Assembly: GCA_045542415.1 (NCBI GenBank)
Contig: JAZQKZ010000031.1
Coordinates: forward strand, 1-64,000
DNA: 64,000 nucleotides
Source of the DNA: UMGS1958 sp045542415
GTDB lineage: Bacteria > Bacillota > Clostridia > UBA1381
Reading direction: 5' to 3'
In this document: piece by piece, positions 35,413-43,790 of the stretch
Layout: each line of letters opens with the position of its first letter
How positions within the stretch are numbered: the first letter of the stretch is position 1
Program-made: the position numbers and the translations under genes
Notes under the pieces: model-generated
Database searches by the model: none
What the model saw: only the letters and a program-made list of their open reading frames with translations
Told to the model about the DNA's origin: nothing

Positions 35413-35730
35413 AAAAGAGTTGAATCTAACCCTTATATCCCGCATAGTAAACACATCGTAAGATGTCGAAAATATTTTGAGAAAGGATGTTGAATCATAT
35501 CGTAATGCAATTTTAAATACTGCAAGGGTTCTCGCTCAAAACGGCGTTACGGAAAACTCCTTTTATTGTATAAAAATAAATGAAAAGGACAGGACACTTA
35601 AGCTGTCAGACAGGCAGGTAAAATATTAATAATCGGAAAAGGAAGTGTTCAGAGATGTTTTGCGATGAAATAATAGAAAAAGTTTATATTATAGCTCCAG
35701 ACTATGAAGTATAATGTGAGGTGATAAATC
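35413..35730 (+). other. Intergenic region with a truncated coding fragment
   Basis: This stretch has no intact gene. It holds the fragment described at 35471-35629 and a 19-codon frame (MFCDEIIEKVYIIAPDYEV, near 35655-35714) behind a GGAAGTG site, which may be another remnant or a leader for the next gene. Confidence 0.45.
35471..35629 (+). pseudogene. Truncated gene fragment without start codon
   Basis: A 52-residue open frame, including VESYRNAILNTARVLAQNGV and ending KLSDRQVKY, has no start codon because it is preceded in frame by a stop. It looks like the C-terminal piece of a lost gene. A similar ESYR motif occurs in remnants near 33010. Confidence 0.4.
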
Positions 35731-36372
35731 TTGAACAAAACAGAGTATTTACTTGAACTTTGTCATAAACCGGAGAGTAATATAGCCGAAATAGAACAAT
35801 ATCTCAATGAAAGTGGTTTTAATCCGGAAGAAACTACTCATCTGTTATTCCGTTTCCTGGAGGAGTATGCTTATCACTTTGAATGTCCCAGACCGTTGCC
35901 GGATGACCTTATTGAACCTAAATTAATAGAAGTATTTAAGGTCTTTTCAAAATATGGATTGCAACCTAATCTGATTATTAACGAATTAAATATCATGCAG
36001 GTAATTCGTCATATTTATTATGGCAATACAGCTCCGGTTTTAGTGCGAATGTTGCTGGAGCATGGCTTAGATCCAAATCTGGAAGTTGACGGAGAAACGA
36101 TATTTGAGGAGCTTGATTTCGATATTGTGTTTGATGTTGTGGAGTTGGAAAATAAGGCTCTGTTTAATATTGAATTTAAAGTCTGGCTGGTTATGATGGG
36201 CTACGGAGGAACTATTCAGGGCGGAAGATGTCCGGTAGAACTAAAAAACGGGTATGAGATTGAGATGTTTAAGCGTTTCGAAAACTTTGACTATGAGATA
36301 GAATTTCTTAAAAAGGACTGGATAATGCACATCTTTAACAAGGAGAGCGGCGAAGAGGTTGCGATATTGTAG
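35731..36372 (+). CDS. Ankyrin-like small protein
   Basis: A 213-residue protein starting at a TTG behind GAGGTGA. Helical pairs such as IEVFKVFSKYGLQPNLIIN and PVLVRMLLEHGLDPNLEVDG have the ankyrin-repeat rhythm, with a beta-rich C-terminus (DWIMHIFNKESGEEV). No signal peptide. Ankyrin-like proteins of this size are common in toxin-immunity loci, so immunity is a plausible but unproven role. Confidence 0.6.
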   Translation: MNKTEYLLELCHKPESNIAEIEQYLNESGFNPEETTHLLFRFLEEYAYHFECPRPLPDDLIEPKLIEVFKVFSKYGLQPNLIINELNIMQVIRHIYYGNTAPVLVRMLLEHGLDPNLEVDGETIFEELDFDIVFDVVELENKALFNIEFKVWLVMMGYGGTIQGGRCPVELKNGYEIEMFKRFENFDYEIEFLKKDWIMHIFNKESGEEVAIL

Positions 36373-36492
36373 TTTGGCGAAAATATAATGCGAGGTGGCA
36401 AAACCAAAGATGAAAAAACAATAGCGATAATGATGGGGATTCAGGGTAGCGGTATAGCTACATATTTGAAGTTGCAAAGGAGTATTTATATT

Positions 36493-36969
36493 ATGGTTTA
36501 TGGAGCAATAAATAGAAAAGGCGAAAAATGCTATACACATCTGAAAAAAGTTTTTGATGCAATCGGAAATAAACAAAAAGATTATAATTGGTTAATAACA
36601 GATTGCGAATGTTATCCCAATGATAGCACGCTAAGAGAACTATTTAATAAAGAGTACTGTTTCATTTCCGGAGAAGAATTGACAGAGATTGTTTCAAAAG
36701 AAGACTTTCTATGGATTTGGGCAGTTTTGTCGGGATTTGACAAAAAGGTGTCTATAGAGCAAATCTTAAAACATGAATTGCCTTATGCAGATGGGTATGC
36801 CGGTTTTTGGAATAATCCATTATCACTCCAACACCCATTATCTTGTATAGAGATTGTTCCCTGGGATAGTTCGCTGGTTTTGCTTTTGAGCAAGGATACG
36901 GAAGTAGTTGAAAAATTTATTAAATCATTTCCATATAGTGAAAAACTGGAAGACTATAATAGTAAATGA
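36493..36969 (+). CDS. DUF2691-like small protein, copy 1
   Basis: A 158-residue cytoplasmic protein, over 90 percent identical to the protein at 38744. It resembles the DUF2691 family in length and in YNWLITDCECYP and WIWAVLSGF, though I hold this family call weakly. The start is set by comparison with copy 2 (MVYGAIN) and by AAAGGAG upstream; a longer frame from 36388 is not supported. Duplication in adjacent blocks suggests amplification with the repeats. Confidence 0.6.
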   Translation: MVYGAINRKGEKCYTHLKKVFDAIGNKQKDYNWLITDCECYPNDSTLRELFNKEYCFISGEELTEIVSKEDFLWIWAVLSGFDKKVSIEQILKHELPYADGYAGFWNNPLSLQHPLSCIEIVPWDSSLVLLLSKDTEVVEKFIKSFPYSEKLEDYNSK

Positions 36970-37033
36970 TTTTTTGCCTGAATTGACACGAGCATATAAT
37001 CAGTCAAATTTATCAAAAGAGAGGAGTTGTATT

Positions 37034-37618
37034 ATGACAGCACAAATTACGGACATATATTATTATAAAACAAGACAATATAACATTGTGGCGATGAGCG
37101 ACAAACCGGATTTCCATCCAAGAAACTTGGGCTTGGATGTGTCATGTAATAACACCGCTTGTTGGAGAGGGTATTGGTGTGAATATGAAATATCAGAAGA
37201 TATCATTTTCCTGGAAAAGCTGTTTGTTAATACTGTGGACGGGAAATATCCGGATATAAACGGCATAAGAGTTAACAAAAAGTCAGATGAATATAGGGGG
37301 CACAGAGCGTATGAAGGTTTATCAATGGCTATAAATTATACAGGCAAAATACTTCTTGGCGACGAACGGATTCTCGAATATGGTATTAATGCAGGACATC
37401 CAAGTCCGTGGGAATACAAGATATTAAAGGAATTTGTTTTTGAAAAGAGTAAATTAACTAAAATTAATGATTACAGTTCAATTGCAAAAGATATAAGAGA
37501 AACAGCAGAAAACGAGCTTAGGGATGTGGATGAATTCAAACAATTTTATATTCTTGATAAAATAGCAAAAGAAAAGCTCCCTATAGAATATAATATTCAT
37601 AGAGCAAGTTGGGGATGA
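37034..37618 (+). CDS. Hypothetical protein, intact version
   Basis: A 194-residue protein of unknown function: MTAQITDIYYYKTRQYNIV at the start, a middle part with CNNTACWRGYWCEYEI, and a Lys/Glu-rich helical C-terminus. A GAGGAG site lies seven bases before the ATG; the open frame continues upstream but overlaps the preceding gene. No signal peptide. A second copy after 39285 keeps only its first six codons before running into repeat C, which shows that the repeat replaced the rest of the gene there. Confidence 0.6.
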   Translation: MTAQITDIYYYKTRQYNIVAMSDKPDFHPRNLGLDVSCNNTACWRGYWCEYEISEDIIFLEKLFVNTVDGKYPDINGIRVNKKSDEYRGHRAYEGLSMAINYTGKILLGDERILEYGINAGHPSPWEYKILKEFVFEKSKLTKINDYSSIAKDIRETAENELRDVDEFKQFYILDKIAKEKLPIEYNIHRASWG

Positions 37619-37677
37619 TTCAGTAAACATCAAGTATGGGATAAAGTAAATCTCTAAAGAGACTTAAGGAAACAGTG

Positions 37678-38074
37678 CAAATCACTATTTACTAAAATTA
37701 TTGATAAAATAAACAAAACCTCACAAACCCAGACAAATCCTGCCCTAACAGCCCTTTCCTTAAATTACTAATTTCGGTGAAACCTTGAACAAACTCCAGG
37801 AAAAGACTATGCGTAAGGGCTGTAAGATGAAATAATAACCCTACAAAAAGGCACTGCTCGCCCAATGGACGGCAGTGCCTTTGCTTGTTTTTATTGTCGC
37901 ATATCACGGTGTCCGGTTGAAGTCAATATTTCATAAGGGTAATTTTTGCGGCAAAACACTGTGTTGAACAATACTGTACGTTATTTGGAACAGTAAGGCG
38001 AATATTGACCTAAAATAAAGATTTTCTTCGTAAGGTGTATTGAATATTATCGGAATAAATGATAGAATGATATT
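37678..38074 (+). repeat. cotJC 3' end repeat, copy B with promoter
   Basis: A 397-base unit. From 37715 it matches copy A over its whole length with only scattered differences, and its left part (37678-37714) matches copy C. It contains the cotJC tail (from 37773), the terminator (37845-37883) and the promoter (38040-38068). It separates the four-gene block from the next block. Confidence 0.85.
38040..38068 (+). promoter_or_regulatory. Promoter carried by repeat copy B
   Basis: TTGAAT (38040-38045), 17 bases, TAGAAT (38063-38068), identical to the pair in copy A. It stands 41 bases before the TTG start at 38109. Confidence 0.6.
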
Positions 38075-38108
38075 AACATAGCATTACGAGGATAGAAGGT
38101 GCAAAATC

Positions 38109-38318
38109 TTGGATAACGTAAAGAGAGAATTATTCAATCAAATAGAAAAGTTAAATCTTGAAGAAGACTGGGCAAGAGGCACACTCAAAGAAGCTCCGTT
38201 TTGGAGAGACGGAATGACACCGGAAGAGTATGATGAAGAAAACATATATTTGCAAAGACATTGGGACGAGTATATGAATAATACTTATGTTCCTCTTTGG
38301 AAGCAGAAGGAGCTTTGA
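38109..38318 (+). CDS. Small hypothetical protein
   Basis: A 69-residue acidic protein, rich in Trp, Glu and Asp (LEEDWARGTLKEAPFWRDGM), starting at TTG behind GAAGGTG. It ends one base before the next gene, suggesting a coupled pair. The family is not recognised. It is the first gene after repeat B. Confidence 0.55.
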   Translation: MDNVKRELFNQIEKLNLEEDWARGTLKEAPFWRDGMTPEEYDEENIYLQRHWDEYMNNTYVPLWKQKEL

Positions 38319-38319
38319 T

Positions 38320-38685
38320 ATGGTTACATTTAAATTAGTAGAAGAAAACAGTCATAGTCTTATTTATCATTATTTCCCTAATGGAGAAGAAAACAGTGAA
38401 TCTGGCGTTATAGTCGTAGATAAAGAAAAAAATCAAATATATGTAAAAGACTTATCGCCAAAGGATTTTATGAGAATAGAAACTATAGCAGAGCAAAATG
38501 AAATGAGAGATTCCGTGAATGAGATGCGAAAAATAGAAGGACTGGGTGAACTTAGCGAGGAAGAATGGCCGATTGCCACAGAAGATATTGTCATTAGATT
38601 TTTTGCGGATCATGCCATGAATAAAATTTGGAATGCATATGTCAAGGGTGAAGTTTTGCAAAGCGGTACAGTGATGTGGTATTAG
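38320..38685 (+). CDS. Hypothetical protein, immunity-like
   Basis: A 121-residue protein beginning MVTFKLVEENSHSLIYHYF, followed by a beta-rich core (SGVIVVDKEKNQIYV) and a helical end. The start lies behind AGAAGGAG; a longer frame from 38287 overlaps the previous gene. The beta-strand plan and context resemble small immunity proteins, but I do not recognise the family. Confidence 0.55.
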   Translation: MVTFKLVEENSHSLIYHYFPNGEENSESGVIVVDKEKNQIYVKDLSPKDFMRIETIAEQNEMRDSVNEMRKIEGLGELSEEEWPIATEDIVIRFFADHAMNKIWNAYVKGEVLQSGTVMWY

Positions 38686-38743
38686 CAAATTTGCGAAGAA
38701 TATTCAGATATTACACAAGCGAGATTTTGAAAGGGGCAGTATC

Positions 38744-39220
38744 ATGGTTTATGGAGCAATTAATAAAAAAGGTGAAAAATACTATACGCATCTGAAAAAA
38801 GTTTTTGATGCAATTGGAAATAAACAAAAAGATTATAATTGGTTAATAACAGATTGCGAATGTTGTCCCAATGATAGCACTTTAAGAGAACTATTTGATA
38901 AAGAGTACTGTTTCATTTCCGGAGAAGAATTGACGGATATTGTTTCAAAAGAAGACTTCCAATGGATTTGGGCAGTTTTATCCGGGTTTGACAAAAAGGT
39001 ATCTATAGAGCAAATCTTGAAACATGAATTACCTTATGCAAATGGATATACCGGATTTTGGAATAATCCATTATCGCTGCAACACCCATTATCTTGTATA
39101 GAGATTGTTCCTTGGGATAGTTCGCTGGTTTTGCTTTTGAGCGAGGATAAGGAAGTAGTTGAAAAATTTATTAAATCATTTCCGCATAGTGAAAAACTGG
39201 AAGACTATAATAGCAAATGA
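38744..39220 (+). CDS. DUF2691-like small protein, copy 2
   Basis: A 158-residue near-copy of the protein at 36493, with about a dozen substitutions. It has its own ribosome site (AAAGGGG) and a different upstream flank, in which TTGCGAAGAATATTCAGATA (38691-38710) is shared with the DNA just past cotJC. Homology between the copies continues about 75 bases past the stop, to the MTAQIT codons of the next gene. Confidence 0.6.
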   Translation: MVYGAINKKGEKYYTHLKKVFDAIGNKQKDYNWLITDCECCPNDSTLRELFDKEYCFISGEELTDIVSKEDFQWIWAVLSGFDKKVSIEQILKHELPYANGYTGFWNNPLSLQHPLSCIEIVPWDSSLVLLLSEDKEVVEKFIKSFPHSEKLEDYNSK

Positions 39221-39284
39221 TTTTGTGCCTGAATTGACACGAGCATATAATCAGTCAAATTTATCAAAAGAGAGAAGTTTTATT

Positions 39285-39386
39285 ATGACAGCACAAATCA
39301 CTATTTCTGGAATTATTGATAAAATAAACAAAGCCCAACAACCCCAGGCAAACACCGGCTTCCCTCCCCCATCCTTAAATTACTAA
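39285..39386 (+). pseudogene. Truncated copy of the 37034 gene
   Basis: The first six codons (MTAQIT) and their upstream region match the gene at 37034; then the frame enters repeat C and ends after 33 codons. The boundary lies at the left edge of the repeat (39294). This is a gene cut by repeat-mediated rearrangement and is unlikely to be functional. Confidence 0.6.
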
Positions 39387-39500
39387 TTTCGGTGAAGCCT
39401 TGAACAAACTCCAGGAAAAGACCATGCGTAAGGGCTGTAAGATAAAATAATAACCCTGCTATAAGGCACTGCTCGCCCAATGGACGGCAGTGTCTTTTTT
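39294..39500 (+). repeat. cotJC 3' end repeat, copy C
   Basis: A 207-base shorter copy: left part as in copy B, cotJC tail from 39389 (KIK instead of KMK at the end) and the terminator (39462-39500) with a stronger T tract. It lacks the promoter half of copies A and B. Its middle (CCTGCTATAAGG) matches the resident cotJC rather than A and B, suggesting a mosaic origin. It closes the array before the pectate lyase gene. Confidence 0.85.
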
Positions 39501-39653
39501 CCGTTTCTTATAACGTAAAACTGTTAGGTTGATATAAACTATTGATGCCAAATAGTTTGGAATGTGAACAAATATATGTTGAAAAATCTTTTCTGGTATA
39601 GTATAATAAAAACAATAAAGAATTCCATTTTGATTTCAGGGAGGGATAATAAA

Positions 39654-42600
39654 ATGAATAAAAAGCTGATTTCGCTGGCATTGTCATTATCAATGCTTGG
39701 CATGTCAATCCCGTATTTTACAACAGCACAGGCCGCCGAACCTATTATAGCATTTCCGGGCGCAGAGGGTGCAGGTAAATATGCAACCGGCGGACGAGGC
39801 GGTACAGTGTATCATGTAACAAATCTTAACGACAGCGGTACAGGGTCTTTTCGTGACGCTGTTTCGAGAGGTAACAGGATTGTCGTATTTGATGTAGGCG
39901 GAACAATTGAGTTGAAATCAGACGTAAGCGTAGCCGGCAATATCACCATTGCCGGACAGACGGCACCCGGTGGAGGCGGTATAACGCTTCGTGGCGGCAA
40001 AATCGGTATGGCGGGCGATAATATTATTATCCGATTCATAAGCTCTCGTCCGGGTGAAAACGGGAGCAGTGAATGTGACGCATGGGGCGGAAGCAAGGGC
40101 TCGAACTCCATGATAGACCACTGCTCAATCGGTTGGGCAAATGACGAACAGTTTGGTCTGTATTCGGCAACACAGCAGACAATACAATATTCGCTCATAG
40201 GACCTGCAAACTGTATTTCATACCATTCAAAGGGCGCACATGGCTTTGGTGTTATGATGGGAGCAGGACACAACACATGGCATCATAATATGATTGCACA
40301 TAATATTTCACGAAATTACCGTGGTAAGGTTTCGGGAACAAATACTTTAGACTATGTAAATAACGTAATCTTTAACTGGGGCTATCAGACAGCGTACGGT
40401 ACCTTCGGACATGTAAACTATGTCGGAAATTATTTTAAGAAAGGACTCTCTACAAACGGAGGATACAGATACATAAGCATAAGCAGCGGTACTGCTCCGG
40501 AAAAATACAGATTCTATCTTACAGGCAACAAGATGGTTAATGCAGATGGCACAGACCACAACTCCGCCATGAACAGCGATAACTGGCAGGGTGTGGACTA
40601 TGGAAGTGCCGGATACACACAGTCGCATTACCAGATAACTTCACCGGTCAGAGTAAATGATGTCAACGGCAATGACGCATCGGTAGTTGCAAATGCACAG
40701 ACAGCGGATGAAGCCTTTGAAACAGTACTTGCATATGCAGGTGCCGGAATCCGTGCGGATCTACGTCCTGAAATTGACCGCCAGGTAATGGATGAAGCTC
40801 GCACAGGTAACGGTTATCTCACCGGAGGACGTGACTTCTCAACCCTCACCTCAAGCGATACAGCATTGAATGAAGCTATCGAGAAATATAATATCAAAGA
40901 AATGAATTATGACGAGTATTATCCGATACCGATTACTCAAAAAGAGATAATTGATTCAGATAATGACGGAATGAGCGACGACTGGGAATTAGCAAGGGGC
41001 TTAGACCCCTACACCAACGACGCAACACTTGATTATCTGGGACAGGGATATAACAACATTGAGTATTACATAAATGACCTTACGGTTGATTCGTTCCCGG
41101 AGGGTGTTGTAACGCTTTCTCCTGAAACGGTTGATTTGGGTGAAGATTTCGAGAAAGCAAAGGCAGATGCAGATGCAATTACTATTTCAACCACATTTGT
41201 TAAGACACCGGAAGATTTAATACTGCCCACACAGTCTGCCAACGGCTCTGTAATCACCTGGAGCAGTACATCAAGCGAGATTATCATAGAAAATAATCAG
41301 ATTGTGTCAGTTAATCGCCCATCATCAGTAAGTGCTGTAGTAACTTTAAGTGCCGGTATTACATACGGCGAATATACCCTAAAACGTGCTTTTTCAATAA
41401 CAGTTCCACCACTTCCGTATAAATTCGATTTTGGCAACGGAAGCGTCCAAAGCGGATTTACAGCTGTAAGTGCATCAACAACATATTCACCTGAGACGGG
41501 ATATGGTTTTGTCGGCACAGCACCAAGTGATATGGTACGCGCACCGGAAAATATCCCATCAGGATATGAAAACATGCATGAGGATCAGATTTTTGGCGAA
41601 ACACAATTCAAGGCGGAAATACCAAACGGAAAATATATAGTAGTCATTCATTACGGAAGCTGGAATACGAACTTTGGAACAAATTATACGGTAGAGGGTA
41701 TAAATTCAGGTAATCTTTCCGCCACAGCCGCGACAGAATATGTCACAGCTGTAGAGATAACGGACGGAATACTTGATTTAACTATTGCCAAGGGTTCAAA
41801 CTCATACGGAGGATATATAAACGGCCTGGAAATCCTGCCACCACCTGACCCGCAGTATCACTTTGACTTTGGCGATGGCACGATACAGGATGGATATGTC
41901 GGAGTCAGTGCTTCAACTGTATATTCACCTGCTACATGCTACGGCTTTGCAGATGCAGCGGCACAAACCTCAATGGAACGTGCTCCGGCGAATATTCCTT
42001 CAGGATATGAAAATCTGCACGCTGACCAGATAAGCGGAATAACATCCTTTAAATCAGATCTCCCGAACGGAAAATATATTGTAACCATTCATTATGGCAG
42101 CTGGAACACCGGCTTTGGCACAAGCTACAATATAGAGGGTGTAGAATCGGGCAATCTCGCATCAACCGATGCCGCACAGTATATCGCAAAGGTAGAAGTA
42201 ACGGACGGAATGCTCGATGTAGCAATAAATACGGGAGGCAACAAGTACGGAGGATATATAAACGGCATAGATATTATGCCTTTGCCTACACTCCCCTATC
42301 ATTTCGATTTCGGTGACGGAGCTGTTCAGACAGATTATTTTTCAGTAACCTCATCAACCATATACTCATCAGATACGGAATTTGGATTTGTAGATTCAGC
42401 CGTGCAGGAGGGAATGGCTCGTGCACCCGGTAATATTGCATCGGGATTCGAGGATTTATATAATGACCAGATACTTGGTGAAACGCAATTCAAAGCAGAT
42501 ATACCGAACGGAAAATATGACGTCATTATTCATTACGGAAGTTGGAACACAGGATTTGGAGTAAATTATACAATAGAGGGTGTATCCTCGGGCAATCTTA

Positions 42601-43043
42601 CATCAACCGACGCCACACAATATCGCACCACAGTAGATGTGACAGATGAGATGCTTGATGTAAGTATTGGAAAGGGATCAAAGCAATACGGAGGCTATAT
42701 CAGCGGTATGGATGTAATTCCGATAGAATCAACTCCCGAACCGACTCCGACACCGATACCGACAATTGCACCCACTACAGCTCCGACTGCTCCCCCGGTA
42801 CCTGTGCCGATAACGTATTCGGATAATGCTGTAACGGTAACGTTGAGCAAGGTAAATCAGGCAATACTGATACATTCTGTATATGAATCAGGAAAACTGA
42901 TTTCGGTTGAAATAATTCCTCTGGAATTCGAGAACGGAACAGCAACTGTACTAAAAGCAGATATTAATATCGGCGACAAGCTTATGGTGTGGGATAATAT
43001 AAATGATATGAAGCCTTTAAGCAAACCATATGTAAAACATTGA
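39654..43043 (+). CDS. Secreted modular pectate lyase
   Basis: A secreted protein of 1129 residues. A signal peptide (ends AQA, about 26) is followed by a parallel beta-helix pectate lyase of the PL1 type (about 28-400): FPGAEGAGKYATGGRGG, VFDVGGTIEL, ITIAGQTAPGGGI-like and DHCSIGWANDEQ. Next is a Ca-binding-like DSDNDGMSDDWELARGLDP, an Ig-like segment, and three tandem modules of about 145 residues each (YKFDFGNG, YHFDFGDG, YHFDFGDG) with FGxNYTVEG and KYGGYINGxxI, like those attached to rhamnogalacturonan esterases. A Pro/Thr linker and the recurring domain (LMVWDNINDMKPL) end it. The start follows GGGAGGG. Confidence 0.88.
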   Translation: MNKKLISLALSLSMLGMSIPYFTTAQAAEPIIAFPGAEGAGKYATGGRGGTVYHVTNLNDSGTGSFRDAVSRGNRIVVFDVGGTIELKSDVSVAGNITIAGQTAPGGGGITLRGGKIGMAGDNIIIRFISSRPGENGSSECDAWGGSKGSNSMIDHCSIGWANDEQFGLYSATQQTIQYSLIGPANCISYHSKGAHGFGVMMGAGHNTWHHNMIAHNISRNYRGKVSGTNTLDYVNNVIFNWGYQTAYGTFGHVNYVGNYFKKGLSTNGGYRYISISSGTAPEKYRFYLTGNKMVNADGTDHNSAMNSDNWQGVDYGSAGYTQSHYQITSPVRVNDVNGNDASVVANAQTADEAFETVLAYAGAGIRADLRPEIDRQVMDEARTGNGYLTGGRDFSTLTSSDTALNEAIEKYNIKEMNYDEYYPIPITQKEIIDSDNDGMSDDWELARGLDPYTNDATLDYLGQGYNNIEYYINDLTVDSFPEGVVTLSPETVDLGEDFEKAKADADAITISTTFVKTPEDLILPTQSANGSVITWSSTSSEIIIENNQIVSVNRPSSVSAVVTLSAGITYGEYTLKRAFSITVPPLPYKFDFGNGSVQSGFTAVSASTTYSPETGYGFVGTAPSDMVRAPENIPSGYENMHEDQIFGETQFKAEIPNGKYIVVIHYGSWNTNFGTNYTVEGINSGNLSATAATEYVTAVEITDGILDLTIAKGSNSYGGYINGLEILPPPDPQYHFDFGDGTIQDGYVGVSASTVYSPATCYGFADAAAQTSMERAPANIPSGYENLHADQISGITSFKSDLPNGKYIVTIHYGSWNTGFGTSYNIEGVESGNLASTDAAQYIAKVEVTDGMLDVAINTGGNKYGGYINGIDIMPLPTLPYHFDFGDGAVQTDYFSVTSSTIYSSDTEFGFVDSAVQEGMARAPGNIASGFEDLYNDQILGETQFKADIPNGKYDVIIHYGSWNTGFGVNYTIEGVSSGNLTSTDATQYRTTVDVTDEMLDVSIGKGSKQYGGYISGMDVIPIESTPEPTPTPIPTIAPTTAPTAPPVPVPITYSDNAVTVTLSKVNQAILIHSVYESGKLISVEIIPLEFENGTATVLKADINIGDKLMVWDNINDMKPLSKPYVKH

Positions 43044-43056
43044 TGAAAAACACATT

Positions 43057-43152
43057 CTAAAAGGCGAATTTCGCGGGTATGTCCCCGATTTTGTGTAAGA
43101 CTTCACCACAACCGCCTTTCAATATTTCACAATCAATTGTGATTTTGAGCAT
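43057..43152 (-). pseudogene. Duplicated start of the toxin-like gene
   Basis: A 31-codon frame whose first 14 codons (MLKITIDCEILKGG) are identical to the start of the ORF at 44480; it then diverges and stops. It lies in the 56-base direct repeat 43111-43166. It looks like the stub left when the rest of the gene was exchanged or deleted. Confidence 0.45.
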
Positions 43153-43166
43153 GATAAAAGCACGTT
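43111..43166. repeat. 56-base direct repeat, left copy
   Basis: This sequence is identical to 44439-44494. It covers the start of the toxin-like ORF and the right arm of an AACGTGC hairpin. The two copies frame a 1.3-kb block of minigenes. Confidence 0.8.
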
Positions 43167-43221
43167 CAGCGGCGACTTTGTCGTCTGCATTAGTAACGTG
43201 CTTTAAATCCTTTATTTAGTT

Positions 43222-43401
43222 TTATAAAATCAATTTTACCGTTTCACACATATAATCACCACATTCGTCACATTTGAATTGATGGCATTTTTTTAAATCC
43301 TCATACCCACTTCCAACCGGTCTGTAGAAGCCTTTTTCACAATTCGAGCATCTAACTTCTTCGCTAGCATGTAACTTTTTAAAGTTCTTAATTATATCCA
43401 T
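43222..43401 (-). CDS. Small zinc-ribbon protein, paralogue 1
   Basis: A 59-residue protein with two Cys pairs (CSNC and CDEC) and a third Cys near the end, a likely zinc ribbon. It is related to the protein at 44507 (EEVRCSNCEKGFYRP against EEVKCDLCNKGFWRT). The start at 43401 follows GGGGAT. The cytoplasmic role is unknown; in this context it may be an immunity or accessory protein. Its end is followed by ACGTGCTTTAAATCC, as for paralogue 2. Confidence 0.55.
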   Translation of the reverse strand: MDIIKNFKKLHASEEVRCSNCEKGFYRPVGSGYEDLKKCHQFKCDECGDYMCETVKLIL

Positions 43402-43554
43402 ATAAATCCCCATTTCTTAGATGCGAATATTCCTTGCTTACATGATTTATAATCTCTTTTATATCTTCTTCTGTTGCATTACTTTTTTATGCATAAGCTC
43501 CGCCAAATAACAATTTATTTCATTTCCAGCGAACCTCTCCAAGTAAAACGTGCT
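43402..43554 (-). pseudogene. Coding remnants
   Basis: A fragment reading SNATEEDIKEIINHVSKEYS lies in this gap with stops on its upstream side, together with another AACGTGCTTT tag near 43547. It seems to be the decayed end of a lost gene. Confidence 0.35.
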
Positions 43555-43785
43555 TTAAAAATATTCATCTAAATCAATGTCTGATTTAATGTATATTGCT
43601 CCTATAAGAAAATCATTATATACTTTTATCCTATCATTGTCTCTCCTGTATTCCTGAATACAGGAGCCATCTACATCTTCTAAAAGAGACTCTTTTATCA
43701 ATCCGGGTATTCTATTCTCCAATACCTCACACTGTTTATAAAATATTTCCTCGTCTGCTTGATTGCATATATTATATTCTTTCAT
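43555..43785 (-). CDS. Small acidic protein, possible immunity protein
   Basis: A 76-residue acidic protein (MKEYNICNQADEEIFYKQ at the start). The ATG at 43785 follows GGAG with eight bases of spacing; a GTG three codons upstream also exists. No signal peptide or Cys cluster. It follows the toxin-like remnants directly, the usual place of an immunity gene. Family not recognised. Confidence 0.5.
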   Translation of the reverse strand: MKEYNICNQADEEIFYKQCEVLENRIPGLIKESLLEDVDGSCIQEYRRDNDRIKVYNDFLIGAIYIKSDIDLDEYF

Positions 43786-43790
43786 ATAAC

